Shown: positions 11,875-24,336, numbered from the stretch's first letter. The stretch is DNA of 53,200 nt from Rhizophlyctis rosea (GCA_027596075.1 JADGJC010000244.1:9229-62428), one strand, 5' to 3'. The notes: a model not told the origin generated them from the letters alone. Made by a program: numbers and translations.

Positions 11875-13180
11875 CTAAACAAGCTTCGGGTTCGCATTCT
11901 CCAACAACATCTCAAAATACTCCGAGAACCATTCCCCAGCTTCCGGAGCGGGTGTCAACGCCGTCGCAGCTCCACACGTCGCATCGAACCTTACTGAGCT
12001 CGTATCACTCGTCCCATCTGATGCGCCAGGTGTTTTACCCCAGATGAAGGCGTCGATGTTGTCGTAGCCTGTGTTGGAGGTCGGGACGGGACCGAACCCT
12101 GCACCTTGGACGTTACACCATGCATCGGTGTTAAGCGCGACGAGGGTGCGACGACGAAATGGTTGAGAGAGGTAAGGTTGTAGGAGGAGAGGGTTTCGCC
12201 GAAGGATTGGGCGAAGTGGATGTTGTCCCATCCGGGGTTCCACATCATGCGCCCCAAGGCCGAGTCGCTTTTGTCTGTTACGCGTGCGGAGATGACGGGG
12301 TTGTAGTTTGAGATGTTGATGCTTAGACCGCGGAGTTGCGCGGATTCGGGGAGGGATTGGTAGAGTTGCTGGAGGACGGTAGCGGCACCGGTTTGGTTGT
12401 CTGGCCAGCCCAACCATCCGCCGTGCCCGGCGTCGAGGTATACTGCTACGTGGGGAATTGGAGTTGGGTGATGGCGTATTTGAGGAGCTGGAGGTGGACT
12501 GGTTTGGCTTTGCCGCATTTGGAGGATGGGTCGCCGGCGTTTGTGACCATGTTTGGGAGGGCGTCCTGGTTTTGTCGAAGGATTGAGGTTAGTATGGTGA
12601 TTGTTCAAGGGAGGAGATTGCAACGAATAAAGCCAATACATACCGGCTCAAGCAACACCACAATTCTCAAATCATCATACTTCTGCACTTCCTTCGCAAT
12701 CTCATCAATCCAACTCTGATACTTCGACGCACCACCCTCCGCAATACTCCATTCTCCAGAACTGGCAGAAGCACTACAATCCCTATCGGGCATGTCGTAA
12801 ACAATCAGATGAACCAAGGCGGGGGTATCACCCTTCTTGGCGCTTTTGCTGGCGTTCAACAACGTCTTTCTCAGATCTTTCAATGAGTCGGATGGGGCGA
12901 CCCAGATCGCTGTTGGGGTATTAGCCGCCACAAAAGCAGAAGGGACGAGGGACGGATCGAGTGTAGAGACCGAGCTGAGAACGTCGGTTGACCAGGAGGG
13001 GTCGACGTACCATTGGGCGTTAGCGAAGGGGTTTGTGTTTGGGGCGATGGCGCCGCTCGGTCTAGGAACCCCTAAGCCAGGTGTGATGGCGCCGAGGGCG
13101 AAGACGGCGGGGAGGAGACCTGCGATCATGGATGGTGAGATTGAAGAGTTTATGCTGGGCGATGCAGGTGGTGATCGCAC
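11875..13180 (-). pseudogene. Glycoside hydrolase family 6 (cellobiohydrolase/endoglucanase), frame-disrupted
   Basis: GH6 enzymes cleave beta-1,4-glucosidic bonds of cellulose outside the cell. Signature motifs appear in order: NPFANAQWYVDPSW, VYDMPDRDCSASASSGEWS, LEPDALPNMVTN, VAVYLDAGHGGWLGW, RGLSINISNYN, CNVQGAGFGPVPTSN, and WGKTPGASDGTSD with its catalytic-base region, then RFDATCG and APEAGEWFSEYF near the end. Exon 1 is 13180-12644, the intron 12566-12643 (GTATGT..CCAG), exon 2 12565-11875. A start at 13129 gives a cleaner signal peptide (MIAGLLPAVFALGAI) than the upstream ATG at 13180. No cellulose-binding module is seen. Exon 2 has two frame breaks: near 12452, just before VAVYLDAG, and near 12155, after HFVV. 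Each would be closed by one extra base. The family motif DTSRNG, expected at the second break, is absent from every frame, so more than a simple one-base error may be involved. Confidence 0.85.
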
Positions 13181-13249
13181 TGCTGGACGGTGAGGATGGC
13201 GAGAGGGAGGTGAGATGTGCTTTCAAGGGCACCGATCCTCCTAACATGC

Positions 13250-14014
13250 CTCATAGACATATTGCACCCCTTGTCTAAGGTTGGCATTCAGAGGCCAAGA
13301 ATTGCATTTAGCGTGGAAGTTGGGCGAGGTTTAGGCGGGTCTTGGACAGTGCAACGGAACATTCAGAACCTTCACAACAAATTGTAAATAAACAAAACCC
13401 TATGTCACTTAAATTGTGGCGTTTTGGTTGCGCTATTCACGAAATGTAAACAAATCGCTTTTTTGTGGGGTGAACCCGCCATACGCAGCTCACGGTGGGA
13501 ATTGATAAATGTTTGCGTAGACACCTACCCTAATCCCGTGGAGCTAAACTTCTGAATTATGCAAATGGTGCAGACGCTGGCGCAATCTGATCAGGCATCA
13601 GAATTTTGAAACTATCACGTTCCAAGAATGTGCACGACCGGAAGAATGTTGCAGCGTGCTCGCGAAATCTACATCAAATCAACGGTTGGGAGCTGTTGGG
13701 AATACAGCGGTAATTGCAAGTTCCCAAACCGGCCCCATGGATCTAGGGTGAGTTTGAGGGCGATCACTGAAAAATCTTCAATGGTGGCTGAACTAACATT
13801 CACGATAACTTCGAGGGACCTCACATGATTCTCAGTGATCAATGACATCCTACAGACCCTCTCAAAACATCATGCGTTGACCAAATTTCAATGAACTATA
13901 TTCAATGTGCGCTTGGGAACTATCTACAAAACATATCAAGTACTATATTTAAATCTATGTAAACAACTAGCTGTGCAATCCCGTCATCACCAAATTTCTA
14001 CAATCATGTCACAT
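13250..14014. other. Intergenic spacer upstream of the GH6 gene
   Basis: This spacer lies between the GH6 start and the phosphatase stop. It should contain the GH6 promoter (minus strand) and the phosphatase 3' UTR. The region is AT-richer than the flanking genes. I see no open frame or repeat worth naming. Confidence 0.5.
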
Positions 14015-14993
14015 CTACAACATTCCCAAATGTTTCAGAAACCCTTCCGAACATCTCACGACCTGCTTGTAGTTATACTCAAACCCATCCTGACCGCCAT
14101 AGTAAGGATCCTTAATGATACGATCTCCTTTCGGGTCGTAATCTCCGAATAGTTGCACTGGCGAATATGCTTTGATGAGCATCAGAGTAAATTATAGTGA
14201 TGCATACGCACAAACCTGTTGCCTTTGAGCCTCTGGGTTTATATGATTGTAGGTCAATAAGGTTGGACTCGTCCATGCATAGTAGGTAGTCGAATTGGGA
14301 GTAGTGGTTTTTGTTTACTTTTTGGGCGGAGTGGTTGACGGGGACGCCGTGGGAACGGCATGTGGCTGCGGAGCGGGAGTCTGGGGGTTCGCCGACCTGA
14401 TCATGTCATGGTGAGAAATCGTCATTCCAATATCTTCTCCGTTTTTCAATTGGTAATAGTTTGCGCCACGTCTCTCGAAGTCCGCAAGTCAACCTCAGGC
14501 TAGCCCACCTCCCTCCCCCATTTCCCATCCCTCCGATTCACCATCTCCCCGCGGACGGGACCCTGCCAGCCAAAGGTTGCCCTAGTTTTCTGCTTGAGAC
14601 TACTGCCCTCCGGTCAACCGTCTGACACGTCTGCTCACTTATTTGAAGTGACCATTTGATACTTACGTGGTAGCCAGCAGTCCCAGCACTATCAATTATG
14701 TTAAAGCGGTCTTCAAGACCCTTCTCTGTTACAATGTGCTTGAATACCGCTTCAGCTAATTTCGAAAGCACAAGTGGATGGCGTAAAGCGGGTTGTCAGT
14801 CCAATTGCCTGAGCGGGTTTGGTTGCTCAAGGAGCTACAAAAATCCTCTACATACCCATTGGTGAGCGGCAGATGTTGCCTGTTGACACGCAAATGGTCA
14901 GTTGGAGGCAAACGCGTGGATTCGCTCAGTCGGACATGCAAACATACCCAAACATACGAACATCACCGACACCTTCTCGTCTTGCGCGACCAT
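14015..14993 (-). CDS. LTP1: Low-molecular-weight protein tyrosine phosphatase
   Basis: This cytosolic enzyme removes phosphate from phosphotyrosine through a cysteine nucleophile. Five exons (14993-14948, 14879-14856, 14755-14667, 14396-14216, 14157-14015) join in frame to 160 residues, the normal family length. The catalytic loop is residues C14-L-G-N-I-C-R-S, assembled from exons 1 and 2; the general acid is in DPYYGGQDGFEYNY near the C-terminus; DSAGTAGYH and CRSHGVPVNHSAQ are further family blocks. Exon 2 is only 24 nt and encodes NICRSPM with the split glycine and alanine codons, so it holds the catalytic arginine. The last intron could alternatively use the acceptor at the AAAG just upstream, adding a few residues. 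The gene diverges from the uL1 gene across 281 bp. No lesion is seen. Confidence 0.92.
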
Positions 14994-15274
14994 GGTTGCA
15001 AACGTCAGAGTTCCTGAACTTTGGCGATTGCTGTTAAAGTGTGGGAAATGGCGGCGGGGTAGGGAGATGGAGCTGAGGGAAGGTGGACCTGCTGCGGGCT
15101 TGTGTAACGCGCCACAGGCTGGGATAGCAAGCCACATCCTTACCAGCGAGCAAGGTGAAGTCACCTTCTGGCCTTCACCATCCGTCTGCTTCCCTTCTCC
15201 TTTATCGCCCATAATCGCTGCAGCGGTTCAGCATCACACATCCGTCCCCTCATAACGGATAATATAGGAACACC
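14994..15274. promoter_or_regulatory. Shared intergenic region between divergent phosphatase and uL1 genes
   Basis: The start codons of the minus-strand phosphatase (14993) and plus-strand uL1 gene (15275) are 281 bp apart and point away from each other, so this spacer must carry both promoters. It includes a GC-rich purine block (about 15046-15100) and pyrimidine-rich sequence near 15170-15250 next to the uL1 start, as is common for ribosomal protein promoters. No specific factor site can be assigned by eye. Confidence 0.6.
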
Positions 15275-16510
15275 ATGTCCAGGTAGGGTGGATGGAAGAT
15301 TGTTACGTACAGCATCATCCTTCACGACGGATGGATGGATGGATGGCTGTATGGCTGTATGGGAAGGTTGATGGATGGATGGCCGTGTGACACTTGCCCA
15401 TGCTCTTAATGGCAGTGATCATGGTCACTCATTCACCTTTTCCTTCCCGCGTGCACTCTCCGTCATCCCACCTCTTCAAACAATGTCACTCACTAGTTCC
15501 CCTTTGGCCTTGACAGCAAGATCCAAGCCTCTGCCGTTCGTGCCTCCCTCGGCCAACTGTTGACTTACTCCACTGAGGAGAAGCCCAGGAAGTTCACTGA
15601 GACCGTCGAGCTCCAGATCGGTCTTAAGAACTACGACCCCCAGCGTGACAAGCGTTTCTCTGGCACTGTTCGGTATGTGGAGTGCAGCAAAGTTTCACTT
15701 TTGGAGTGCTTGGGAGTTTGGACGGACGGGCGGCGTGTGAAGGTGGGATTGGAGTCGTTGGACGGACGGGCGGCGTGTGGAGGTGGGATTGCAGTCGTTG
15801 GAGTCAATTTTCAGACGCGGAAGGGCGTGCGGAGGTTGTAGTCGAACGAGACTCGCAGTAGATCATGGGGGTAGGATTTTCTGCAGGATGATGGAAAGGG
15901 AAAGGAAAAGCCCAGTCCATGTCTGGAATCTCACACCTCTTTTGTCTTCAGTCTTCCCAACATCCCCAAGCCCAAGATGAAGCTCTGCATCTTGGCCGAC
16001 GCCGCCCACATCGACCAAGCCAAGGTCATTGGCCTCGACTTCATGTCCGTCGACGACTTGAAGAAGCTCAACAAGAACAAGAAGCTCATCAAGAAGCTCG
16101 CCAAGAAGTACGACGCTTTCCTCGCCTCTGAGGCCCTCATCAAGCAGATCCCCCGTCTTCTCGGTCCCGGTCTCTCCAAGGCCGGCAAGTTCCCCACCCC
16201 CGTCTCTCACTCTGACAACTTGGAGGAGAAGGTCGCCGAGATCAAGTCCACCATCAAGTTCCAGTTGAAGAAGGTTCTTTGCTTGGGTGTCGCTATTGGC
16301 CACGTTCAGATGACTGAGGACCAGTTGGTTACCAACACCATGTTGGCCATCAACTTCTTGGTCTCTTTGTTGAAGAAGAACTGGCAAAACGTCAAGTCTT
16401 TGTTCGTCAAGTCCTCCATGGGCAAGCGTATGTGTCCTGCTCCTTCTTTCATCTTCATCGTGCTCCATCATGCTCACCCTTCGTTCTCCACAGCCATCCG
16501 CTTGTTCTAA
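15275..16510 (+). CDS. RPL10A: 60S ribosomal protein uL1 (L10a/L1)
   Basis: This is a large-subunit component that forms the mobile L1 stalk at the ribosomal E site. Four exons (15275-15282, 15517-15672, 15952-16427, 16494-16510) give 218 residues, matching the usual 217 or so. Exon 1 is only 8 nt (ATG TCC AG), spliced to the [16 protein letters not shown] frame. Family blocks follow: [105 protein letters not shown] and the terminal PIRLF. All four junctions have GT-AG ends and the frame is intact. The very short first exon, followed by a 234-nt intron, is typical of fungal ribosomal protein genes, where the first intron often aids expression (known for the class, not shown here). Confidence 0.96.
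15327..15382 (+). repeat. Short GGAT/GGCTGTAT repeats in uL1 intron 1
   Basis: Intron 1 of the uL1 gene contains several consecutive GGAT units, two GGCTGTAT units, and a second GGAT cluster. This is simple-sequence expansion within an intron and does not affect the reading frame. Confidence 0.75.
15721..15800 (+). repeat. 40-bp tandem duplication in uL1 intron 2
   Basis: Two copies of a 40-bp unit (15721-15760 and 15761-15800) beginning GACGGACGGGCGGCGTGTG differ at only two positions. They lie wholly inside the 279-nt intron 2 of the uL1 gene, so they are recent and coding-neutral. Confidence 0.85.
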
Positions 16511-19500
16511 GGACACCACAGCTCGCGGGGGTTCGCGCTCCGGCTTGTTTCGATCTTGTTATCTTTTCATTGTTGGTATAAGGGGACACCTCAGCGTGAA
16601 CCAAGGCAGCCTCGCTTTTGGGTTTGTGTCGTGACGAGGGAGCTGTCGTTGGGAGCTGAATCACTGCAGCTTCTTTAATATGATTTTTCTAAGCCGGAGG
16701 CCCTGTGGGCTGATGGCTGGTCAAGTCTTTGTGTGTTTTGTTGGTTTGGCGGCGGTGGTTTGTTGGTGTTTGTGTTGTGGTTGGTGTTGGGGTTCGTTAT
16801 GGTATGACGGAGTTGAGGGGGGGATTCAGTGACACGTGGATGGCACGTTGAACACTGGGATATGGGAGGACACACATTCGTTAGTTTTTTTTCTCTTGGC
16901 AATCCGTTGCCGGCCCTATCGAAGCTCAGAGGAACTTGATTATTACCCCCACGTTCCTTCGAGTCAAAGTGTGGCCGATATAGATGCAAAGTTCAGTCTT
17001 TCTATAGGTCGTTGGGCAGTTCGCATCAGTAGGCTGTCGCTGTTCAACATTACCCAAGGAAGATACATTTTCTTACTAGAGCGGAGGGTTGGATCATCAT
17101 TGGATGCAATTGACTCCGTCGTTGATGCCATGCATTGAGGAGAGTTGTCACGTCTTGGTGATGATCCAACCCGTCCGTCGTTCGGTCTTCGTCATGCTTT
17201 GTCATCACGAGTTCGTTCTTTTTCCCATCAAGCTTTCTTCAGTTAATGTTTCAATTAGTTAAGTTCAACCAACGCAAAACAAAAACACAAGCAAAGCTTC
17301 GCACAATTACTTCCCCCAGCAGTTCTGACTGATCTGGGGGAGGTTCAGACACGGAGCGAGATTTACCCATATTTTTGGCACCTTGTCTTCTGGTTGTTGG
17401 GGAACCGGAGAAGCAGTTTCGCTTGGCGTTCCTTTTCAATTGGGGCTTGGTGGGGCCGCTTTGTCTCGGCTCTCAAAGTCATCTGAGGGATTGGATTGGC
17501 TTTGAGGCAGTTAGAGCTGATAGTCGGGAGTGGGGGATTGTCGGTGAGGTGGGGATGCGGCCTATATTTCTTTGATGTGGTTTGTCAGAGCTATGTTTCC
17601 GCGAATCAGTATCATCTGGTTGAATCAATCTTATCTGGTTGAGCCAGTAGCACGAATGCGAGCGTCGTGCACATTGGCGTTCAATCGTAACAATGTATGA
17701 TTTCTTTTGGCGGAGTTTAAGAACCCCGGCTGTGAATATCTTGACATGGTGTTTGAATGATTGGGCGCAGATGAATGCCGTCGTGCCGATTTGGTGCATG
17801 TATCAATTCATGACTGACAGAACGATTTCCCACCGCAGCTGTAAATGTCATTGTTGACTGTTTGATGTGTTGGTCTGTTTGCATCATAGCATGTCGTGCG
17901 TGATGAGCAATCACAAGCCTTCGTGCTATATCTTTTTGCGGCAACTGGTAATACAACTTGCCTCCTGGAGCTCATGAAGGATGTGATTGTCTCAGTTAGA
18001 AGCGATCATCGCATGGGCCAGCAATCGGTTGCAACTGTGACCTTAGCGCCGTCCAGCTTGTGCCTGCTTTTTTTGTGGAAGCTGTCATCAATTGGTGCAG
18101 CAATTGGCAGTGGTTCACCTAATCGCAAGGAAATGCCCAACAGTAAGAAAGGACCCTGCGGGAGAAAAGATACTCTACTATGCATATTATTGAAGGTGAG
18201 TGGAGCATTTCCACACTACACGGATATAGGGCGCTCTCTTATCAAATTGATCATGATCTTTGATTGTGGATCATATGCGCGAGTTGTTTACGATACTCGA
18301 TTTGTATCGTGCTAAAGCCAATGCCCCCAAGTCTTCCCTACATCCTTTGAAAGTGTTCAAGGTCATCATGGCATGGTTGGCATCACTGGCTGACGTTCAT
18401 GAGTACCTTCTACCAGCATTTAGCCATGCGCGATAAACCTCCTGATCATTTTTGCCCGTGTTCGTCTCATGTTGCGGATCTGGGTGGGCAGAAGAGTAAA
18501 AAGTTAATCTTGCACTATGGCCACATACAGGAGGGCTTCATTCCATGGATGATAGGAATGGAAGCTGGGATGATTTCCCTTTGAAAAGGCTGTTGGTTGA
18601 AAGCGATTGAGAGTTCTGGAGCTAACGGTATGCACGATGCAACACTTGAGGTGGACTGGAAAGGGTCGGGGAATCAGAGCAAACAAAAGCTAAAGAAGGC
18701 AGCTTTGAAGCATGTTTGACACCTTGACGAGGAGATCACATCCATCACATCCGATGTGCATCGTGAGTTTCAACCCGTTCAATGTAAATGCATGCATTGG
18801 AACGTCTTTCCCAAGGTCGGATCACACTGTAACGATAGTCTACAATCTTCGAATCGGCCCTGCAATTCGGATTGGCAAAGTGCTATGAAACTGCCGTGCC
18901 ATATGGCGCAACGCTTGGATTATCCTTCAAATGCGGCATTTCTGAACTCAGGAACCACCAGGCACGCATTCGATACTTTCAATTTCTCCAACCCACCCAG
19001 ACCAGCGGAAGCAGCCAGAGTTTCCGTGAAGGCGTGATGTCCATCCGTGCCAAAATCAAGGAAAGGGTGGCATCTCCAGTCGTCAGTGGTACTTGAAGCC
19101 CTTCCAGTGAATGCATGATGAAAATGTCGTTGCATACCTTACCATTTTTGCCCTGTGGATAGCTTCGAGTTGGCAATAGTTCCAGATGAGTGGATACGAC
19201 AAGAAAATTCATGTAGGACTTCTGGATTGACTTATTCACAAGTTGCACACCATCAAGCAGATATCCCGCGATGCTGCGGCTTCCGCCATAGCAGTCTATA
19301 GTTGTGGTGCACAGGTTCATGGGAGATTGTTGATAAGGTCTTGCTGCCGAAGCGAAAAAACATGAACAGGAAGTAACGGTTAAATTGGGATTCTTGTGCA
19401 ATGCATGCGATTGAATCGGGAACGAGAATTTGATAGCTCCGTCGACTTGCGCGAAGTGACAAAACTCTACTCTGTAGTGTGAGGGAGGGCCGGTTGCTGT

Positions 19501-21442
19501 GGATACGCCTTGAGTAATTCCGAAGTAGGACCACGAATTTCAAGGTTTTGCGAGTCAGCATCCTTGGCCATGCCGGCTCTTGGGTAGATTCATATAACTG
19601 CGGGTTTGCATTGTTATGAGAAGTTGGGCCCTGTTCTGGACATTGATATGGGGCACATACCTCCGGGCTTCAATTAGGCAACTGGCCAGAGAGAATTGCT
19701 TTCTGTCTTCGGTCCAGGCTCTCCAAGTTCCGGTATCTCACGTCAAGTATGCTGAATCTCATCGGGTCATCCATCCTGTTCATTGCCGACGAACGATTGT
19801 CATTTCATTCGGGTGTCCGTCCCCCTGTCAACACATGCTGCACATTAGGTTTTTGCAAAAGCGCAGATACACTTTGTTGCGTAAAACGCTGATTCGATGA
19901 ACAACTTCCCCGTAAGACTCGTAAGCCCCTGCTGGGAGGGCCGAAAGGCATAAAAGTGGTCAACCCGAACCGCATAGCCTGGTCTCGGGAAACTCAACTT
20001 CTGGGAGCACGAAAGAGTGACGCAATGGTTTGAATTCATTCAAATGCAGTGAGCTGATACCTTGCAGATGAGATTGTGAATGAGAGGACTCAGACCGGGA
20101 TGCGGCCGACATTCAGACGATGCTGCACAGAAATTACGGTTAAGCATATCTAACGTATGTCTGAACCGTTTACACAGTGCTTTGTATGGTGCGACTTGGC
20201 ATGATTTCAGGTGACCGAGTTCTTGATCGTTGACGGGACTTCTACCAACAAAGACGCTCATTACTTTTTGTTCCTGTCCACTGTGTACAAAGGGATGACA
20301 TCATGTGTTGCTTGGCATTAGTGCGTGCAAGCCAGCCGTCACTTAGAGGTTGCGCTCACAATTTGTGCACCGCTTCATTACATAAAGCAAGCGCAACCGT
20401 TTTTGATGGTTGATGGTAGTTGTTGGAAATGATGATACCATAAAAAAAGTGAGTAGTTCCACATGATGACCTCGTCAATAGGATGTCTTGAAGAGTTCAA
20501 AATCGATCGGAATTGATTGTAGATCCTTTCACTTATAATTGAGAACTTCGCGTCCCTCAGAATAATGAGCGCTTCTCGTTCTTGAGCTGTGAAGAGCGAT
20601 TCTCGCATCTTACGCGTGTCGGATGCAGCAGTCTTTGTGCCATTGAAGATGTCATGAAAGATCAATCTGGCAACCATCAAGTTGAGTCAATATTTTTTTT
20701 CCTTGTCGCTTCTGGCATTTGTTGCCATCTGCGGTGCCAAGACTGGATCGTAATGTGGCCGTGCATGTGATGACACTGTTGACGTTTCTAAGTTCAGTGT
20801 ATTTCGGGAAAAGCAACATTACTTGAGGACATCGCAATTTGGCAAATGCAAGAACGGTGCGCACTAACATGGAACGGTGGTAGCAATCCCTGGTGATTAT
20901 GACAGCGATACTCAATACGTGCGATCAACCAGGACTGATGGATTGTCAGGCCCGTGATGGTTCGCAGGACCTCCAGATAACACAACTTTGCTTTCCTCGA
21001 ATGTTCGAACGAGGTTATATTAAGGATAGGTATCTGTGAAATGGCGTCTGTAGCTGCCACAGGTTTTTGCATGTTCGATGGGTCGGACATTCAATAGCCG
21101 TGTCTGCCTTGAAAGTCATGTAGCACGTCGGGCGATATCGATCCCAAGATGAGCTGGTTTGGTGCAAGTTTGGGGACAACAAGCACTCAACATTCCTGCC
21201 AGTCTGATGATGAAGCTCGATGAGAATGAAGTAATGCTCGACATACCGACATTTGTTTGTCGATGGTATAGTGAGCGTGCGAGTGAAGGTGGACTAATCT
21301 ATCTTGTTGGTTTGAGAGTGGTTGGGATAGCGTCGTTGAAGGGATCCTTTCGCTTTTTTGTCCAGATTTCAAGGTAACTGCAGAATTCGACAGACAAACC
21401 CAAACTGCTTATGTACCGGTCATTCGCTTACACAAGCGACCG
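16511..21442. other. Gene-poor interval after uL1
   Basis: The first 300 bases hold the uL1 3' UTR and a TG-rich low-complexity stretch (about 16710-16800). Beyond that no gene can be supported. Short frames exist on both strands, for example a 74-codon plus-strand frame at 18872-19096 with RIRYFQFLQPTQ, but none has a recognisable domain or splice structure. No transposon motif is visible. Confidence 0.6.
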
Positions 21443-21668
21443 ATGGGGCAGTTGCGCTTGCCTGATCCGGCACATTTTGGCCTCATCCACTTCGCCCCAT
21501 TCCCACCTTTTCACTTCCGCTCCTTTCTTTCCCTTTACATTTGGCACTTCCGCTTCAATCCGCCTCAGTTGAATTTATTCCTTAAGTTTCATTGTGCCGA
21601 TATTAGCAAGTATCACAACTGCAAGGGAGTCATAGCAGGATCCGTTCTACCGACCCAATCAATCGCTA

Positions 21669-22508
21669 TGCCCCGCTGGTCTTCTACCTTCGTTGCAACA
21701 TGTCTTGCAACATTGATTACTTTCATCTCTCCGTCCTTGGCGGCCCCAAAGACCGAGTCATGAGCGGTCCAGTCACCTCTAACGTTTTCTGTATGCAAGA
21801 GGAATCAAATGCACCTGTTCCTGAGAACGGAACCGTCACACAGGGCGATTACCTCACTTTCTTGGTGTCTGACTTGACCGAGGAGCATCTGGCGTCAAAT
21901 TGTACACAGCATCATATCGCGTTGTACTTGGGGTATGACAATTCGGCATCTGAGTCGTCGATGATCTACACTCTCACAATATGTCATTTGTAATGACCAA
22001 AGGTTGGGCTCACTGGGTTATGTTTTACTTACGGCACCTCATCCCAGAAATGACTTCCGCTCCTCATACCTCCGCGTACCCTACCCCACAGAGCCACATC
22101 CAAAAAGCGGCATGGGTGTCAGCCACATCTTCAATTGGACCGGCACTGCCCCGTTCAATAGCGGTTTTTGGCCGATGCCGGCGGATGGTTGCTGGCAACT
22201 TGCAACCGCCGGCGTTTCCAGACACTCTTTCGCGAAATTTGCCACGCAAGCCAGAAGTTCCTGACATCCTTGAAGTCGGCGAAGCTTACAGACTGACGAA
22301 TCTTGGCATTTCTTTGGGTGGTGGCCATTCTGGTGGCTGTTTTGTCTCCGTTGTGGGCACCGATTTGTCGTCGGTGGTTGATGCCAGGTGGGTGTATGAG
22401 CCAGTCGGGACAGTTGATGTTCCTATGGGCCGCCACATGCTACTGTATGGTCTTCTATGTAGTTATGTGAATGTCCAAAAAAGCGATGTTGTTGGCTGTC
22501 AAACATGA
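21669..22508 (+). pseudogene. Signal-peptide-bearing secreted protein, frame-disrupted
   Basis: The ATG at 21669 opens a good signal peptide (charged MPRWSS, then a hydrophobic core, then SLAAPK). The frame stops at 21763, but the next frame continues directly as DRVMSGPVTSNVFC, GTVTQGDYLTFLVSDL and HLASNCTQHHIALYL. One extra base in the CCCCAAA run near 21750 would join them. A 70-nt GT-AG intron (21933-22002) then joins to GLGSLGYVLLTAPHP, SYLRVPYPTEPHPKSG and IFNWTGTAPFNSGFWPM. A second frame break near 22200-22260 leads to LEVGEAYRLTNLGISL and a stop at 22508. Several Asn-X-Ser/Thr sites and scattered cysteines fit an extracellular protein. I do not recognise the family. Either a pseudogene or two one- or two-base sequence errors. 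Confidence 0.5.
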
Positions 22509-24336
22509 ACTTGAAGTAGGTTGTCTATAATTCTTTATTATTGTATTGATAAGACGTGTTGGAACCAAAGCTTGTATATTTTTCTGCAATGACAAATTGC
22601 TTCATGGAAGTCTTTTTCCATTTGAAACGTCATTAGCCTGTTTTACTGACATCCCGCATTGAACGAGCTGAGCACACAGAGGATTTACTGCAACCCTGTA
22701 CTATCCCAGTAGGCTTCGTGTGCACATCTGTACACTTAATTTCATTGACTTTTGTTTGTAAACAAAAGGCTGTCTTTACCGCATGGACGCCCAATACACA
22801 GACATTCAATTTGAGTATCTTATGACCTGGAAGTTATTTTCTTCATATTGAATGCCTCAGGCTGAATCTTGGTTTCGGCTTGGGAATTTGCACTCCGATG
22901 CTCTGGTCTCAATCGGAAGAACATGAGGACGTTTCCATCCGGAGAATGATTGGAATCTGGAAGTATACTGATGTAGCGTCGGCGAGTGTAGGTAACAAGA
23001 AGGATTGGAATGCAATGCGTCAATCCTTTCCAATGCGTCCTATGAACTCCACATCTTGTATGTCAACCCGTTGCGCACGACTGCAAGCATGGAAGGCTAT
23101 GTCATATTGGTCTTGAAGATGCATAAGATGTAAAGGAAGCGACTGCAGAACACGCGTGCGTTGCAATTGAGACCCCAACTCTATACGCAAAAGTCCATTG
23201 CTGGCAGTCAATCCTTTTTATCGAATTCAGTGATGTAGCAACCGCTCAAGCAAGGGCAGTCACAGTGTTTGCTCCTGTCCCAACGGCAAGGCTCCCCATC
23301 TGACAAGCCATCTGACATGAAGAAATACGTCGTCTGTTTCAGACTATTGTCAATCTGTTTCTCATTCAGGAGGCACATCATGGGCATTAGATGGAACCGC
23401 CAATGCACGAATCTGTTTTCTCGTTTCTCGCCCGGCCTCCCAATTTTTCCGATGTCCATCTATCACAATAATGATCACGATCATCCCGCTGATCCTTCGC
23501 CATCACCCATGCCGAAAGGAGACATTGCCAAATTTGCAACTTGAGTATGGGCCGGCAAAATCTCACCCATGGAGAGCATTGAATAGTCTAGACTCATAGC
23601 GCACTGCGCGGTCCGACTGTCTAGGCAAAATGGTGAGAAAGTGGGTCATGCGCCTAAGAACATGGTCAGATGGCACTGATGGCGCCGATACCAAGGGGCT
23701 GCAGGCCCTGTCAAATGTTGCAAAACAACGCCTTTCGCCATATTACACACAGTAGAACCTGAGAAAGTCATCAAGGACTGGTGTGTCGCGCCTCCTGTCA
23801 CATGTGAGACATATCAACCTTATCAGTTACCAAGTCTGTTATTTTTGCACTTGCCACGCGTCATCACTGTTCTCATGATATGTCTTGGGTGCCACTGTCA
23901 CCCTCATCCAAGACATTTTTGGAACTGACATTTAGCGGAGAGCGCGGCAGTGTTGTCTTAGTTGACATGTGATTATGTGGATGGCAAAGTGCTGATAGTG
24001 CCCATGGTGGCGTGGAGCAATATCCAGCATAAGGTTGTGAGACAATACCCGGGTTCAAAACCGCATCAACAGACGCGACATTCCCATGACATTAGTCGCG
24101 CACTGATCCAAGTCGATTTCAAGCAATCCACTTCTTGTCCATGGAAAGTGACCATCAATTGAACAAAGTTGATGCAGAAGGCCCACGCAACAGGTCGCAT
24201 TCTCTTCATCTCACACTTCTCGCTGCCGAAGGCGACATCGTCCAGCTTTTTGTTCAACGGACCAAAGACTAGCACTCTCACTTTCGGCTCCCAGCTGCAT
24301 ATTCGTTGCTCATTACCACAACACTTCACATTCCCG
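22509..24336. other. Gene-poor interval upstream of the large ATPase gene
   Basis: No coding region is supported. The last 150 bases (about 24180-24336) are C/T-rich with CACTTC and CATTCCC elements, and probably contain the promoter and 5' UTR of the following gene. A tRNA-like B-box string near 24050 was examined and dismissed. Confidence 0.55.

Noticed and set aside
15863..16519. 218-codon minus-strand open frame opposite uL1
   Set aside because: Antisense shadow of the uL1 exon; Leu/Gly-rich translation mirrors the coding strand's codon bias.
23990..24065. tRNA-like string with a GGGTTCAAAACC B-box
   Set aside because: The acceptor and D arms do not pair and the A-box spacing is wrong.
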